Origin: Hamadaea tsunoensis DSM 44101
Lineage (GTDB): Bacteria > Actinomycetota > Actinomycetes > Mycobacteriales > Micromonosporaceae
NCBI RefSeq assembly: GCF_000428945.1
Contig: NZ_AUAX01000034.1
Location: forward strand, 1-64,000
Direction of reading: 5' to 3'
Length of the DNA stretch: 64,000 nt
In this document: piece by piece, positions 1-8,235 of the stretch
Numbering within the stretch: position 1 is the first letter of the stretch
How the letters are laid out: each line of letters starts with the position of its first letter
The notes under the pieces: generated by a model
The model's input: the letters and a program-made list of their open reading frames with translations, nothing else
Databases searched by the model: none
What the model was told of the DNA's origin: nothing
Position numbers and translations under genes: made by a program

Positions 1-1527
1 CTCGGGTTTTAAGGTCGGATTAGTTCTTTGGGGATCTTGACTTTGGTTGTGCGGGTGGGTTCGTAGCGGGGTGCGGGTTCGCTGGTGCGGCCTTTGGGTC
101 GTCCGGGTCCGGGTTTGGTGGGTTTTGGCCATCTAGCTGGTGTGTCGATTGTGGCTAGCAGGTGGGTGAAACCTTGCCGGACCCGGCCCGGGGTCATTTG
201 CTGGCTGGTGAGGGGTTTCTGCCAGGGCAGGCGGTGGTCGGCGACGAGGGGGCGGGCCAGGCGTAGCTGGGTGGCGGTGATGGCGGTGAGTTGGCTGAAC
301 CGGTCGGCTTGTTGTGGGTGGCGTAGTCGTGGGGTGGCCCAGCCGAGGTTTTGGCGGGCGAAGCGGAAGAAGTGTTCGACGTCGAACCGGCGTAGGTAGG
401 CGCGCCAGCAGCGGTCGGGGTCGAAGGTGTCGGCGGGGCCGTTGAACCAGAGCCAGATCGGGCCGGGTTGGCGGTGGCGGGGTGTCTTGTCGACGGTGAG
501 CCGGAGGATGGTGGCTTCGATGATGCTGGGCCGCCCGTCGGGGTCGCGGTAGTGGGTTTGGGTTTCGGGGTGTAGTTGGTGCCATGCGGTGACGTGGACG
601 TTTCCGTAGACCGGGTCGTGCAGGGCGAGTTCGTGGTCGGGTGGGGTGTGGCTTTCGGGGTGGGCGAAGTGGAATCGTCGTCCGTGTCGGCGGGGTGTGC
701 CGGGGCCGCGTTTGCCGGTCGGTGGTTGGGGGCGGGTCCACATGACCCGGTCGTTGCGCAGCCGGATCAGGGTTTGCACGGGTTGGTCGGCGAGTTCGAC
801 GCCCAGGGTGACCGCGTCGTAGCCGGCGTCGCAGACGAACAGTGGCAGGGGTTGCGACCGGGGGTGCTCGAGCAGGGGAAGCAGGAGGAGGATCTGCCCG
901 ATCGCGGTTTCGGTGCAGGTCTGGGAGGTGTTCACCCGGGAGACGTCCAGGGGCGCGACCCAGCTACCGGGTTCGGTCGACAGGTTCACCAGCCATGAGT
1001 ATGACCATCCCGCGGTGATCGGTTTCCCGTTGGTGATCTGTGCTTGGGCGTGGTTGTACTTGTGCAGGCCACGTTCGGGTGAGCATTGCGCGGCCGGACG
1101 TGCCCACAGGGTGGTGTCGACGGCGAACGTCGGTTCCCATTCGGCGGGCCGGAACCCGGCCAGGGTCTCGCGCAGCATGCCGGTGTCGATCGCTCCGTCG
1201 GCGATCGCCCGGTAGGCGCTGCCGTGCCCGCGCCGTGCGCCCGGCGCGAGCGTCAGATGCGCCAGGCCGTCCACCGCGACCGCCGACGCTTGCGCGTCGA
1301 CCAGGTCGAACAATGCGTCCGGCCAACGGTCCAGGCAGTCGTACACCTGATGGCGGAACTCTCGCAGCGCCTGCTGCGCGCCGGCCAACTCATGCGCGAC
1401 ACTGCTGGAAGTGGTCATCGCGACCTCCGAGAGGGTTTGTCAGGCCTTTACTCGAAGATCCGCGATGACCACTTCTATGTCACTACCCGACAAGAAGGAC
1501 AAACAGCACTTCACGTTAAAACCCGAG
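1..1527 (-). mobile_element. Complete insertion sequence with 12-bp terminal inverted repeats
   Basis: The element holds one transposase gene and is bounded by perfect 12-bp inverted repeats: CTCGGGTTTTAA at 1-12 and TTAAAACCCGAG at 1516-1527. The right end abuts a truncated copy of the dispersed palindromic repeat seen intact at 16442 and 54248, so the right boundary is clear. The left boundary coincides with the window edge, and the repeat could extend a few bases outside. About 100 bp lie between the transposase start and the right end, which is room for its promoter. No passenger gene is present. The target duplication cannot be seen because the left flank is missing. Confidence 0.85.
9..1418 (-). 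CDS. DDE transposase
   Basis: This 469-aa protein has the layout of a DDE transposase. Candidate catalytic residues are D101 in FAVDTTLW, D197 in FVCDAGYD and E348 in RRFDVEHFFRFARQNLGW, the last being the usual DxEHxFR-type block around the third acidic residue. The C-terminus is basic and proline-rich (KPGPGRPKGR). It resembles the roughly 470-aa actinobacterial transposases that NCBI annotates as NF041680; that assignment is from memory. The ATG start sits 109 bp inside the right inverted repeat and the frame is intact. Codon use is laxer (more G/T-ending codons) than in neighbouring genes, as expected for a mobile gene. Confidence 0.85.
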   Translation of the reverse strand: MTTSSSVAHELAGAQQALREFRHQVYDCLDRWPDALFDLVDAQASAVAVDGLAHLTLAPGARRGHGSAYRAIADGAIDTGMLRETLAGFRPAEWEPTFAVDTTLWARPAAQCSPERGLHKYNHAQAQITNGKPITAGWSYSWLVNLSTEPGSWVAPLDVSRVNTSQTCTETAIGQILLLLPLLEHPRSQPLPLFVCDAGYDAVTLGVELADQPVQTLIRLRNDRVMWTRPQPPTGKRGPGTPRRHGRRFHFAHPESHTPPDHELALHDPVYGNVHVTAWHQLHPETQTHYRDPDGRPSIIEATILRLTVDKTPRHRQPGPIWLWFNGPADTFDPDRCWRAYLRRFDVEHFFRFARQNLGWATPRLRHPQQADRFSQLTAITATQLRLARPLVADHRLPWQKPLTSQQMTPGRVRQGFTHLLATIDTPARWPKPTKPGPGRPKGRTSEPAPRYEPTRTTKVKIPKELIRP

Positions 1528-1592
1528 TCAGGGAAGTCACCCGAATCTTGGGCCATGATTCGGGTGACTTCCCTGATCCAAACGGGATCATG
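1528..1592. repeat. Palindromic repeat A, copy 1, truncated by the IS
   Basis: The sequence from GGGAAGTCACCCGAATC to its complement GATTCGGGTGACTTCCC, followed by CTGATCCAAACGGGATCATG, matches the right-hand 65 bp of the 81-bp palindrome found at 16442-16522 and 54248-54328. The missing 16 bp of the left arm are replaced by the insertion sequence, so this copy was the insertion target. The perfect internal stem survives. Confidence 0.85.
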
Positions 1593-1618
1593 AGCTCGCG
1601 GAGCGGCGAAAGGTCCGG

Positions 1619-3133
1619 CTAGGCCGGGATCAGGATGCCGCGTTCGACCAGGTGGCGGACCATGCCCGACAGCGCGACCCCGAGCAGTTCCGCCGGCGCC
1701 TCGTGGGCCGTCGCCAGCAGCGCCACCAACTCCCGCAGCGGCACCGTCCCGTCGCACCCGCCGACCAGCGACACGATGAGCGGGTCGATCTCCTCGGCCC
1801 ACCGCAGTCCGTGCTGCTGTTCGAGGATCTGCCGCTCGACGGCCCATCCGTCCGGGCCCAGGACCGCCTCCTGCCGCAGGATCACGCCGTCGGCGAGCCG
1901 GAATCGCGTACCCAGGAGGTGTTCGAGGTCGTGGGCGGCGAGCCAGTCCTGGCGGGCGTACCACTGCTCGACCTCGGGGCCGAGCGGGCCGGCGATCGTC
2001 TGGCGGAGGTCCTCGCAGACGACGGTCGGATCGTCGCGTCCGGACAGCCGGGCCGTGATGAGCCCGAAGCCGACGGCCTCGATCTTGTGCTGGTCGAACC
2101 AGTCCAGCCAGGCGGCCGCCCGCCGCGGGTCGTGGCCCTCGGACGCGTCGGCGAGCCAGAGGCGTACGTAGTCCAGGGGCTCGGTCACCTCACGCTGGAT
2201 GACCCACAGGTCGCAGCCGGTGCCGGCGAACCAGCCGGTGACGCGGTCCTCCCACCGCTCGCCCGCCACGTGCACCCAGTTCGCCAGGTACTGCAGCGTG
2301 CCGCCCTCGTTGAGCAGCCGCGGCGCGGCGGCCGCCAGCTCCGAGCAGACCCCGTCCCCGGGCCGTCCCGAGTCGCGGTAGGTGTGGGTGGTCACGCCCG
2401 GCCCGACGATGAAGGGCGGGTTGCTGACCACCAGGTCGAACCGGCGGTCCGCGACCGGCGCCAGCAGGTCGCCGTGCAGCAGTTCCCAGTCCAGCCCGTT
2501 GAGCGCCGCCGTGGTCGCGGCGAACCGCAGCGCACGCTCGGACAGATCGGTTCCGGTCACCCGCCGCGCGTGCTCCGACAGGTGCAGCGCCTGTACGCCG
2601 CACCCGGTGCCCAGGTCGAGGGCGGTGCCGACCGGCCGGCGGATCGTCGATTCGGCCAGCGTCATCGAGGCGTTGCCGACGCCGAGCACGTGATCTGCCG
2701 GCAGCGGCCCGGGGCGTACGCCGGACGGCAGGTCGGCCACCACCCACCAGTCGCCGTAGATGTCGAGGTCGACCGCGGCGCGTACGCCGTCCCCGGACCG
2801 TTCGAGCAGGCCGCCTTCCAGCGCCCGCTCCAGCGGAAGGCCGCCGAGGGCCCGCGCGACGGCGGCCTCGGGCTCGGTCTGGCTGGCGAGGAACAGCCGG
2901 ATGAGCGTCGCCAGCGTGTCACCATCGCCCTGACCGAACTCCTGGCGGCTCGCGCGAGCGCTCCCCGGCGCCGTCACTGCGAGCGTCGCCCGGAAGTCCT
3001 CCCGCCCGGCGGCCGCGACGGCGGCGGGACCCAGCCGGGCGGCCACCCCCTTCTGGGTGAATCTCGCGGTGGCCAGGGCCTCCCGCAGTCGCGCGATATC
3101 GGTGTCGTCAAGAATTCCCTGCTGTCCGATCAC
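1619..3133 (-). CDS. Class I SAM-dependent methyltransferase (NPPF type)
   Basis: The protein is 504 aa. A Rossmann SAM-binding motif (ALDLGTGCGVQALHLSEHA) is followed by LVVSNPPFIVG, the NPPF/NPPY signature of N-methyltransferases such as PrmC and RsmC that act on planar amide or base nitrogens. About 150 residues of helical N-terminal domain precede the catalytic domain and about 200 residues follow it. This three-part layout occurs in actinobacterial proteins of uncharacterised substrate (DUF7059/DUF7782 type). The GTG start at 3133 leaves only 20 bp to the divergent phosphotransferase gene. The enzyme class is clear; the substrate is not. Confidence 0.8.
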   Translation of the reverse strand: MIGQQGILDDTDIARLREALATARFTQKGVAARLGPAAVAAAGREDFRATLAVTAPGSARASRQEFGQGDGDTLATLIRLFLASQTEPEAAVARALGGLPLERALEGGLLERSGDGVRAAVDLDIYGDWWVVADLPSGVRPGPLPADHVLGVGNASMTLAESTIRRPVGTALDLGTGCGVQALHLSEHARRVTGTDLSERALRFAATTAALNGLDWELLHGDLLAPVADRRFDLVVSNPPFIVGPGVTTHTYRDSGRPGDGVCSELAAAAPRLLNEGGTLQYLANWVHVAGERWEDRVTGWFAGTGCDLWVIQREVTEPLDYVRLWLADASEGHDPRRAAAWLDWFDQHKIEAVGFGLITARLSGRDDPTVVCEDLRQTIAGPLGPEVEQWYARQDWLAAHDLEHLLGTRFRLADGVILRQEAVLGPDGWAVERQILEQQHGLRWAEEIDPLIVSLVGGCDGTVPLRELVALLATAHEAPAELLGVALSGMVRHLVERGILIPA

Positions 3134-3153
3134 GTCGACTATCCTGCCTTTTC

Positions 3154-4125
3154 ATGTCCGCGCCAGCCCTCCGACCCGCCCTCAGCCCGTGGGGACTGCC
3201 CGAACCCGACTCCGTCCGCTCACCCGAGCGCGGCTCCAACAACATCACCCACCTGCTCGAGGTGGGCCGCCGCCCCTACGTCCTGCGGGTGTACCAGAAC
3301 CTCGACGCCGACCGGGTCGCCGCCGAACACCGCCTGCTGGCCGCCCTCGCCGGCCAGGATCTCGGCTTCGCCGTACCCAGCCCACTGCCCACCATGGACG
3401 GCTGTACCTGGGTCGACACCGAGGAAGGGGTGGCGGCGCTGTTCGCGTACCTGCCGGGGCGGATGGCGTACCGGGACAACCCCACCGAACTCGAGCTGAT
3501 CGGGCAGGCGCTGGGCGATCTCGACCTCGCCCTGGCCCGGCTCCCCCTCGACCTCGCGCCGATCGACTGGCGGCGCCCGCTCCACGCCATCCACCCCGCC
3601 GTGCCCGACCTCCACGCGCTCATCGCCGATCTCCTGCAGGCCATGCCCGGGTACGCGGGCGCGCTCTGGCTCGCCGAAGTGGTCGAGAAGACGGCCGGCG
3701 AGCAGGAACGGCTGTGGGCGAGCCTGCCGGTGCAGATCATCCACGGCGACATGGCCGCGTCCAACGTGCTCGTGGAGGACGGCCGGGTGAGCGCCGTCCT
3801 CGACTTCGAGATCGCCGGTGCCGACCTGCGGGTGACGGACCTGGTCGGCGCGATCCTGCAGTGCACGGACGGCTGGTGGGAACCCGGCGGCACCGAGCAG
3901 GCGGAGATCTTCCTGCGCGGCTACCACTCGCGGCTGCGCCTGACCCCCGAGGAGTACGCGGCCTTCCCCACCGTCCTGCGGCTGCGCGCGATGGGCAGCG
4001 CGATCTGGCGGGCGGGCCGCTGGAAGCGGGGCCAGTCGACCCTGCACGACGTCCGCCTGCGTCTCCAGGAGGGGCAGCGCCTCGAACAGTGGCTCACCCA
4101 CCACGAGTCGGACCTGCCCCGGTGA
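3154..4125 (+). CDS. APH/ChoK-family phosphotransferase
   Basis: A 323-aa small-molecule kinase of the aminoglycoside/choline/homoserine kinase fold. The catalytic loop is IHGDMAASNVL (HGDxxxxN), followed by the metal-binding DFE in AVLDFEIAGAD, with an N-terminal ATP-binding lobe (SNNITHLLEVGRRPYVLRVY). It resembles the homoserine kinase II-like subgroup more than true aminoglycoside-resistance enzymes, but the substrate cannot be read from sequence. Its TGA overlaps the GTG of the VanZ gene by 4 bp (GTGA), so the two are translationally coupled. The promoter must lie in the 20-bp divergent gap or inside the neighbouring gene. Confidence 0.8.
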   Translation: MSAPALRPALSPWGLPEPDSVRSPERGSNNITHLLEVGRRPYVLRVYQNLDADRVAAEHRLLAALAGQDLGFAVPSPLPTMDGCTWVDTEEGVAALFAYLPGRMAYRDNPTELELIGQALGDLDLALARLPLDLAPIDWRRPLHAIHPAVPDLHALIADLLQAMPGYAGALWLAEVVEKTAGEQERLWASLPVQIIHGDMAASNVLVEDGRVSAVLDFEIAGADLRVTDLVGAILQCTDGWWEPGGTEQAEIFLRGYHSRLRLTPEEYAAFPTVLRLRAMGSAIWRAGRWKRGQSTLHDVRLRLQEGQRLEQWLTHHESDLPR

Positions 4126-4700
4126 TCTCCGAACAGCTCCACCGCTGGGCGTTGCCCCTCTGGGTCACGCTCGCCCTCGTCCCGGTGGCCCTCGTGGTCG
4201 CGCCACTGCGCCGCCGGGGCGTACCGGAGGCGGTGATCGTGCTCGGGACGTTCCCGTGGACCTGGATGGCGCTCACGCCCCTCGGCGGTACGCGTACCGT
4301 CGCCCTGGTCCCGCTCGTGGATCTCTATGACCAGGTCACCTCGAACCCGGCGGCGGCCTTCCCGCAGGTCTTCGCCAACCTCGTGTTCCTGCTGCCGTTC
4401 GGGGCCGCCGCGCCCTTCTGGCGCCTCTGGTTCCGCCGGTTCCGGCGCGTCTTCCTGGTCGCCGCGGCGTTCTCGGCGCTCATCGAGTTCCTGCAGTACG
4501 CGCTCGGCCTCGGCCGCGTGTCCAGTATCGACGACGTCCTGCAGAACGCGACGGGGGCGCTCATCGGCGCCCTGCTCACCTGGCCCTGGTGGCGATCTAC
4601 ACGTCGAGGTGTACGCGCAGCGCGGCATCCAGTCGAGCAAGCGTCACCGGGCTCAGCCCGCCCAGGCGCCTGCGCAGCCGACCGAAATCCACCGATCTGA
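4122..4700 (+). CDS. VanZ-family membrane protein
   Basis: A 192-aa protein with about five hydrophobic segments and the VanZ-type signature at its C-terminal half (NLVFLLPFG, then FSALIEFLQYALGLGRVSSIDDVLQNATGA shortened here to its key E, Q, D and N positions). VanZ proteins in some bacteria affect glycopeptide or lipoglycopeptide susceptibility, but most actinobacterial members are uncharacterised. The GTG start overlaps the preceding stop. The last 104 bp overlap the 3' end of the convergent MazF-like gene, so its C-terminal 30 or so residues are basic and probably unstructured. Confidence 0.75.
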   Translation: MISEQLHRWALPLWVTLALVPVALVVAPLRRRGVPEAVIVLGTFPWTWMALTPLGGTRTVALVPLVDLYDQVTSNPAAAFPQVFANLVFLLPFGAAAPFWRLWFRRFRRVFLVAAAFSALIEFLQYALGLGRVSSIDDVLQNATGALIGALLTWPWWRSTRRGVRAARHPVEQASPGSARPGACAADRNPPI

Positions 4701-4944
4701 CCTGCTCGGCCTGGGCCTTCGAATCGCGCGCCAGACCGCCTTCGCCGCCTGGGATCAGAACCTGGAACGGATACACGCGCTCGATGTTGGAGGTCACCGG
4801 GACGACCGTGACCACACCTCGGCCGTTGCGCTCCGCGACCCGGTTGGCGGTGGTGTTGCTGACCAGCACCGCCGGGCGCATCTTGTTCGCCTCCGCGCCC
4901 TGACTGGGTTCGAGGTCGACCAGGTAGATGTCACCGCGCCGCAT
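4597..4944 (-). CDS. mazF: MazF/PemK-type endoribonuclease toxin
   Basis: A 115-aa protein starting MRRGDIYLVDLEPSQGAEANK, which is the RGDIYxVDLxP...G(S/A)E signature of MazF/PemK ribonucleases. RPAVLVSNTTANR and VTVVPVTSN follow, as in the family. The ATG at 4944 was chosen because everything upstream in the frame is low-complexity and belongs to the antitoxin gene. It overlaps the end of the ribbon-helix-helix antitoxin by 14 bp, the standard antitoxin-first order. It should cleave mRNA at a short sequence when free of antitoxin; the recognition site is unknown. Confidence 0.85.
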   Translation of the reverse strand: MRRGDIYLVDLEPSQGAEANKMRPAVLVSNTTANRVAERNGRGVVTVVPVTSNIERVYPFQVLIPGGEGGLARDSKAQAEQVRSVDFGRLRRRLGGLSPVTLARLDAALRVHLDV

Positions 4945-5170
4945 CGGTGAGCCCGTCCGCGGTGACGGCGTCCCACAGCTTGCCGTCCTCGTCGGCGTCC
5001 CACTCCTGCCAGGCGGCCGCGTACGCGTCTTCCAACTCGCTCGCACGGAGCAGGTCGATAGCCTGATGAAGGACGGCGGACCGGGAGGAGCCGCCGCGTC
5101 GTTCCAGATAGTCATCGACGTAGGCGATGTCTTCCTCGGGCAGGCTCACGCTCAACTTCATAGCGCTCAT
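4931..5170 (-). CDS. mazE: Ribbon-helix-helix MazE-like antitoxin
   Basis: A 79-aa protein with an N-terminal MetJ/Arc-type fold (MKLSVSLPEEDIAYVDDYLERRG...SRSAVLHQAIDLL) followed by an acidic, tryptophan-containing tail (AAWQEWDADEDGKLWD) of the sort that binds MazF. Two ATGs, at 5170 and 5161, are both possible; the shorter form begins directly with the beta strand. It is the first gene of a two-gene toxin-antitoxin operon and probably autorepresses it through the N-terminal domain. Confidence 0.8.
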   Translation of the reverse strand: MSAMKLSVSLPEEDIAYVDDYLERRGGSSRSAVLHQAIDLLRASELEDAYAAAWQEWDADEDGKLWDAVTADGLTDAAR

Positions 5171-5300
5171 GCTACCGAGGAGTCGGCAGAGCTGCCACTA
5201 AGGGTAATACTCGTATACCTACCGATGATGCTACCGACGTTCGGACATGCGCCGGCCGGGACGGATTTACGACCCCTTTCCGCAAGCGAACGACGGCGGA

Positions 5301-5395
5301 CGATGCGTCGCCCCACTCACCTGGCAGTGGAGGCCCCCCAGGGCCGGAACGGTCTCCCGCGGGAGGAGCGGAGGTGAGATCGACGGACCCGGGAC
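5301..5395 (+). repeat. Composite repeat B, copy 1 (solo end)
   Basis: This 95-bp segment matches the right-hand ends of the larger elements at 34146-34679 and 62771-63400. Shared blocks are ATGCGTCGCCCCACTC, CTGGCAGTGGAGGCC, GGTCTCCCGC and GGAGCGGAGGTGAGATCGAC...CCCGGGAC. As in the other copies, it is followed by an AT-rich tract of repeated GATCTTGA-like units (5402-5432). No left end or internal core is visible. The rest of the 308-bp gene-free stretch 5171-5478 holds only the promoter region of the antitoxin gene and the start region of the HhH-GPD gene. Confidence 0.8.
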
Positions 5396-5478
5396 ATGAA
5401 CGTGATCTTGAATTTGATCTTGATTTTGATGAACTGGACCTCCGCCCGGAGTGAAGATGCGTCTGGCAAGCTGGGCGC

Positions 5479-6054
5479 ATGGCCACCAAGCTCTTCCTCG
5501 CCGGCGATCCCGCCGCCGACAAGCTGCTCGCGTCCGATCCGCTGGCGCTGCTCATCGGCATGCTGCTCGACCAGCAGATCCCGTTGGAGAAGGCCTTCAC
5601 CGGGCCGCACATCCTCACCCAGCGGATGGGCGTGACGAAGCTGGACGCCGCCCAGATCGCCGCGTACGACCCGGAGAAGTTCGCCGAGCTGTTCGCGACC
5701 GTGCCGGCCATCCACCGGTTCCCGGGCTCGATGGCCGAGCGTACGCAGAAACTGTGCCAGGCCGTCGCCGCCGAGTACGACGGTGACGCCGAGCGGATCT
5801 GGGCGACCGCGACGGACGGCAGGGACCTCCTGAAGCGGATGGAGGCGCTGCCCGGTTTCGGCAAGCAGAAGGCGCAGATCTTCGTGGCCCTGCTCGGCAA
5901 GCAGTTCGGCGTGCAGCCGGCCGGCTGGCGGGAGGCGGCCGGGGTGTACGGCGAGGAGGGTTCGCACCGGTCGGTCGCGGACATCGTCAGCAAGGAGAGC
6001 CTGGCCGAGGTACGCGAGTACAAGAAGCAGATGAAGGCCGCCGCTAAGAAGTAG
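5479..6054 (+). CDS. HhH-GPD base-excision repair family protein
   Basis: A 191-aa protein with a helix-hairpin-helix motif (MEALPGFGKQKAQIFVALLGKQFG) in an all-helical HhH-GPD fold, matching the small actinobacterial subgroup TIGR03252, annotated as HhH-GPD-type base excision repair proteins of unknown substrate. No iron-sulfur cluster cysteines are present. The lysine-rich C-terminus (KKQMKAAAKK) could help bind DNA. Its stop overlaps the convergent DUF4239 gene by 11 bp. Family membership is firm; glycosylase activity is inferred. Confidence 0.75.
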   Translation: MATKLFLAGDPAADKLLASDPLALLIGMLLDQQIPLEKAFTGPHILTQRMGVTKLDAAQIAAYDPEKFAELFATVPAIHRFPGSMAERTQKLCQAVAAEYDGDAERIWATATDGRDLLKRMEALPGFGKQKAQIFVALLGKQFGVQPAGWREAAGVYGEEGSHRSVADIVSKESLAEVREYKKQMKAAAKK

Positions 6055-6820
6055 CGGGCGCGTCCCGCAGCTGGGATATCGCCGTCTCGAAGCTGCCCGG
6101 GCCCACGGCGAAGGCGCGGCTGAACGGGTACTCCACCTGGTAGATCACGATCAGCAGCAGGGCGACCATGGCCCCGACGACGGCCAGCATCAGGGCGTTG
6201 GGGAAGGTCCGTTCCAGGCCGAACATGTACAGGAACGTCACGCTGATCAGGCCGCCGAGGATGAGGATCGGCCAGAGCAGCGTGGGCATTCCTTCGCCGG
6301 CAGCCGCGAGCCGGGACCGGCGGGCGCCGGCGGCGGTGCTGATCTGGCTGGTCACGGAGTCGTACGCGCCCTGCTCGCGATCCGTCTTCGGGTCGATCGT
6401 GTCGACGCGCTCCCGCAGCCGCGTGAAGGCCGTCGTGGCGCCCGCGGTCGGTTGCCGGGTGTCGTGCAACGAGAGCCATTCGGGCCCGGCCGCCTGCCGG
6501 AGGTACGCGAGGATGGACTCCCGCACCGCGCTCCGATCGGCCGGGGCCAGCCCGTTCGCGGCCCAGTACGCCTCCACCATGCCGGTCGCCTCCGTGTCCA
6601 CGTTGGACGCGGCGGCGTCGCGCGGCTCCCAGACCGCGATGGCCGCGATGGCGATGAGGATGGCGTACACCATGCCGATCGTGGCGTAGAGCGAACTGGC
6701 CACGCCGGAGTCCGCCACGAGCCAGCGTTGCGGGACGATCTTGGTGATCACCAGGAAGCCGAGCACGGCGCAGACCGCCGAGCCGACGATGATCAGTACG
6801 CCTGCGAAGAGCGAACTCAT
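6044..6820 (-). CDS. DUF4239 (bestrophin-like) membrane protein
   Basis: A 258-aa protein with paired N-terminal hydrophobic segments (FAGVLIIVGSAVCAVLGFLV, then ASSLYATIGMVYAILIAIAAI), a soluble helical middle and a C-terminal pair (LLWPILILGGLISVTFLYMFG, ALMLAVVGAMVALLLIVIY). This is the DUF4239 layout, now grouped with bestrophin-like channels. The ATG at 6820 has AGGGG eight bases upstream. It lies 8 bp downstream of the secreted GEVED protein gene on the same strand, so the two are probably co-transcribed. Function is unknown. Confidence 0.75.
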   Translation of the reverse strand: MSSLFAGVLIIVGSAVCAVLGFLVITKIVPQRWLVADSGVASSLYATIGMVYAILIAIAAIAVWEPRDAAASNVDTEATGMVEAYWAANGLAPADRSAVRESILAYLRQAAGPEWLSLHDTRQPTAGATTAFTRLRERVDTIDPKTDREQGAYDSVTSQISTAAGARRSRLAAAGEGMPTLLWPILILGGLISVTFLYMFGLERTFPNALMLAVVGAMVALLLIVIYQVEYPFSRAFAVGPGSFETAISQLRDAPATS

Positions 6821-6828
6821 GGACACCC

Positions 6829-8235
6829 CTATCGGCGGGCCCTGGCCTTGACCCGGGCGGCGAGCGTGATCGCGGGCACGAGCAGTCCGGCGAAGACCGA
6901 CCAGGTGATCGGCAGCCGGGCGGGCGGCGGCGGGGGCGGCGGTCGCCGGATCGCGTGATGCAGGGCAACAGGAGTACGCGAGACGGACGGCGATGGGGAC
7001 GGTGACGGAGGCGTCGGCGCGGCCGAGGGCGGCACCGGCGGGAGGGGAGCCGGCGGGCGCGGGGAGGCCGGCCGCGGCTGCGGCCAGATGATGCGGACCA
7101 GGTAGTCCTCGACCTCGCCGCCCGAGGCGGAGCCGGTCGGGGCCAGGCCCGACGCCGGCACCGTCCCGTAGAGGCGCAGGCGGAGTCCGGCCGTGTCGCG
7201 GCCCGGGTTGACCTGGACGCCGGTCCAGGTCAACGTGGCCGTCGTCGCTCCCGGTGGGACGGTCGCCGTGGCGAGGCCCGCCGCGCCGAAGGTGGCGTTC
7301 CCGGCGAAGTCCTGCCACCCGGCCAAGGTCGCCGGCTGCTCGGTCGTGTTCGTGACGGCCACCGTGACCTGCCAGGACGTGGCCTCGGCGGCGATCGTCG
7401 GCGGGGCCGCGAAGGCGTCGTCCACGCCGGCCGCGGCCCCGATCGACAACCGGCCGAAGGTGGTCAGCGTGTTCCGGGCGGCGCCGTACCCGGCCGCCGA
7501 GCCGTAGTCCCAGGCGACCGGGCAGGTCGCGCCGTCCGCGTGGTAGACCGTCGAGCCGTCCGCCACGACTGCCGTCTGAGCCGGGTCGGCCAGCGGGATC
7601 GCGTACAGGCGGCCGGTGCCGTTGTGCAGGGCGTACAGGGTGCCGAAGGGGCTGATCGCCACGGCACCGTAGCTGCTGCCGTGGGGCAGTCTGGGCAGTG
7701 CGGCCACCGTGGACACCGTCCCGGTGGCGGGGTCCACCGCGGTCAGCTTCGCGACCGGGCCGGCGGCCACGCCGTAGAGCCTGCCGTCGGCCGGGTTCAG
7801 CTCCCAGTCGCCGAGGCTCACCGGCACCGACAGCGGCGTACGCCTCGTGACGGCCAGGGTGCCGAGGTCGACCGAGATCAGCTCGTCCCCGTCCGCCGAC
7901 TGGATCAGCCACGCGTTCCCGTCGGCGGCCGCCGCGTACGCGCCCCGGAGCAGGGCGGGCGCCCGGCCCCGGTCGGCCACGTCACCCGCCGGGCCGACCG
8001 AGATCACGTGCGGCCCGTCCTGCTCGTCGGCCAGTCCGACGATCCGGTCGCCGGCCTGCGCGTACACGATGGCGTTGAGCTGCGGCGGGAGCTGCGCGAC
8101 GGTGACGCTGCGCGCGGCGCTCTCGTCGAAGCGGACCAGGGTGTGCCCTTCGACCAGGTAGAAGCCGTTGTGACAGGCGGCCGGGTCCGGTCCCGGGAGC
8201 AGGCCGGCGGCGAGCAGCAGCGTGGTCCAGGCCAT
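6829..8235 (-). CDS. Secreted, C-terminally anchored beta-propeller/GEVED-domain protein
   Basis: A 468-aa protein. An N-terminal signal peptide (MAWTTLLLAAGLLPG) is followed by a WD40/DUF6923-like repeat domain (VISVGPAGDVADR, LISVDLGTLAVTRRT, LYALHNGTGRLYAIPL), a domain of unknown type, and the GEVEDYLV motif that marks GEVED domains. A long Pro/Ser-rich wall spacer precedes a C-terminal membrane segment with a basic tail (FAGLLVPAITLAARVKARARR). The ATG shares one base with the stop of the polyprenyl synthase gene (TGATG), so the two are translationally coupled. It should be exported and displayed on the outer face of the membrane. Why it is coupled to an isoprenoid enzyme is not apparent. 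Confidence 0.7.
   Translation of the reverse strand: MAWTTLLLAAGLLPGPDPAACHNGFYLVEGHTLVRFDESAARSVTVAQLPPQLNAIVYAQAGDRIVGLADEQDGPHVISVGPAGDVADRGRAPALLRGAYAAAADGNAWLIQSADGDELISVDLGTLAVTRRTPLSVPVSLGDWELNPADGRLYGVAAGPVAKLTAVDPATGTVSTVAALPRLPHGSSYGAVAISPFGTLYALHNGTGRLYAIPLADPAQTAVVADGSTVYHADGATCPVAWDYGSAAGYGAARNTLTTFGRLSIGAAAGVDDAFAAPPTIAAEATSWQVTVAVTNTTEQPATLAGWQDFAGNATFGAAGLATATVPPGATTATLTWTGVQVNPGRDTAGLRLRLYGTVPASGLAPTGSASGGEVEDYLVRIIWPQPRPASPRPPAPLPPVPPSAAPTPPSPSPSPSVSRTPVALHHAIRRPPPPPPPARLPITWSVFAGLLVPAITLAARVKARARR

Noticed and set aside
5396-5432. Repeated GATCTTGA units resembling a short tandem array
   Set aside because: The units are degenerate, have no spacers, and recur only at the flanks of the composite repeats, so this is not a CRISPR array or a true tandem repeat locus.
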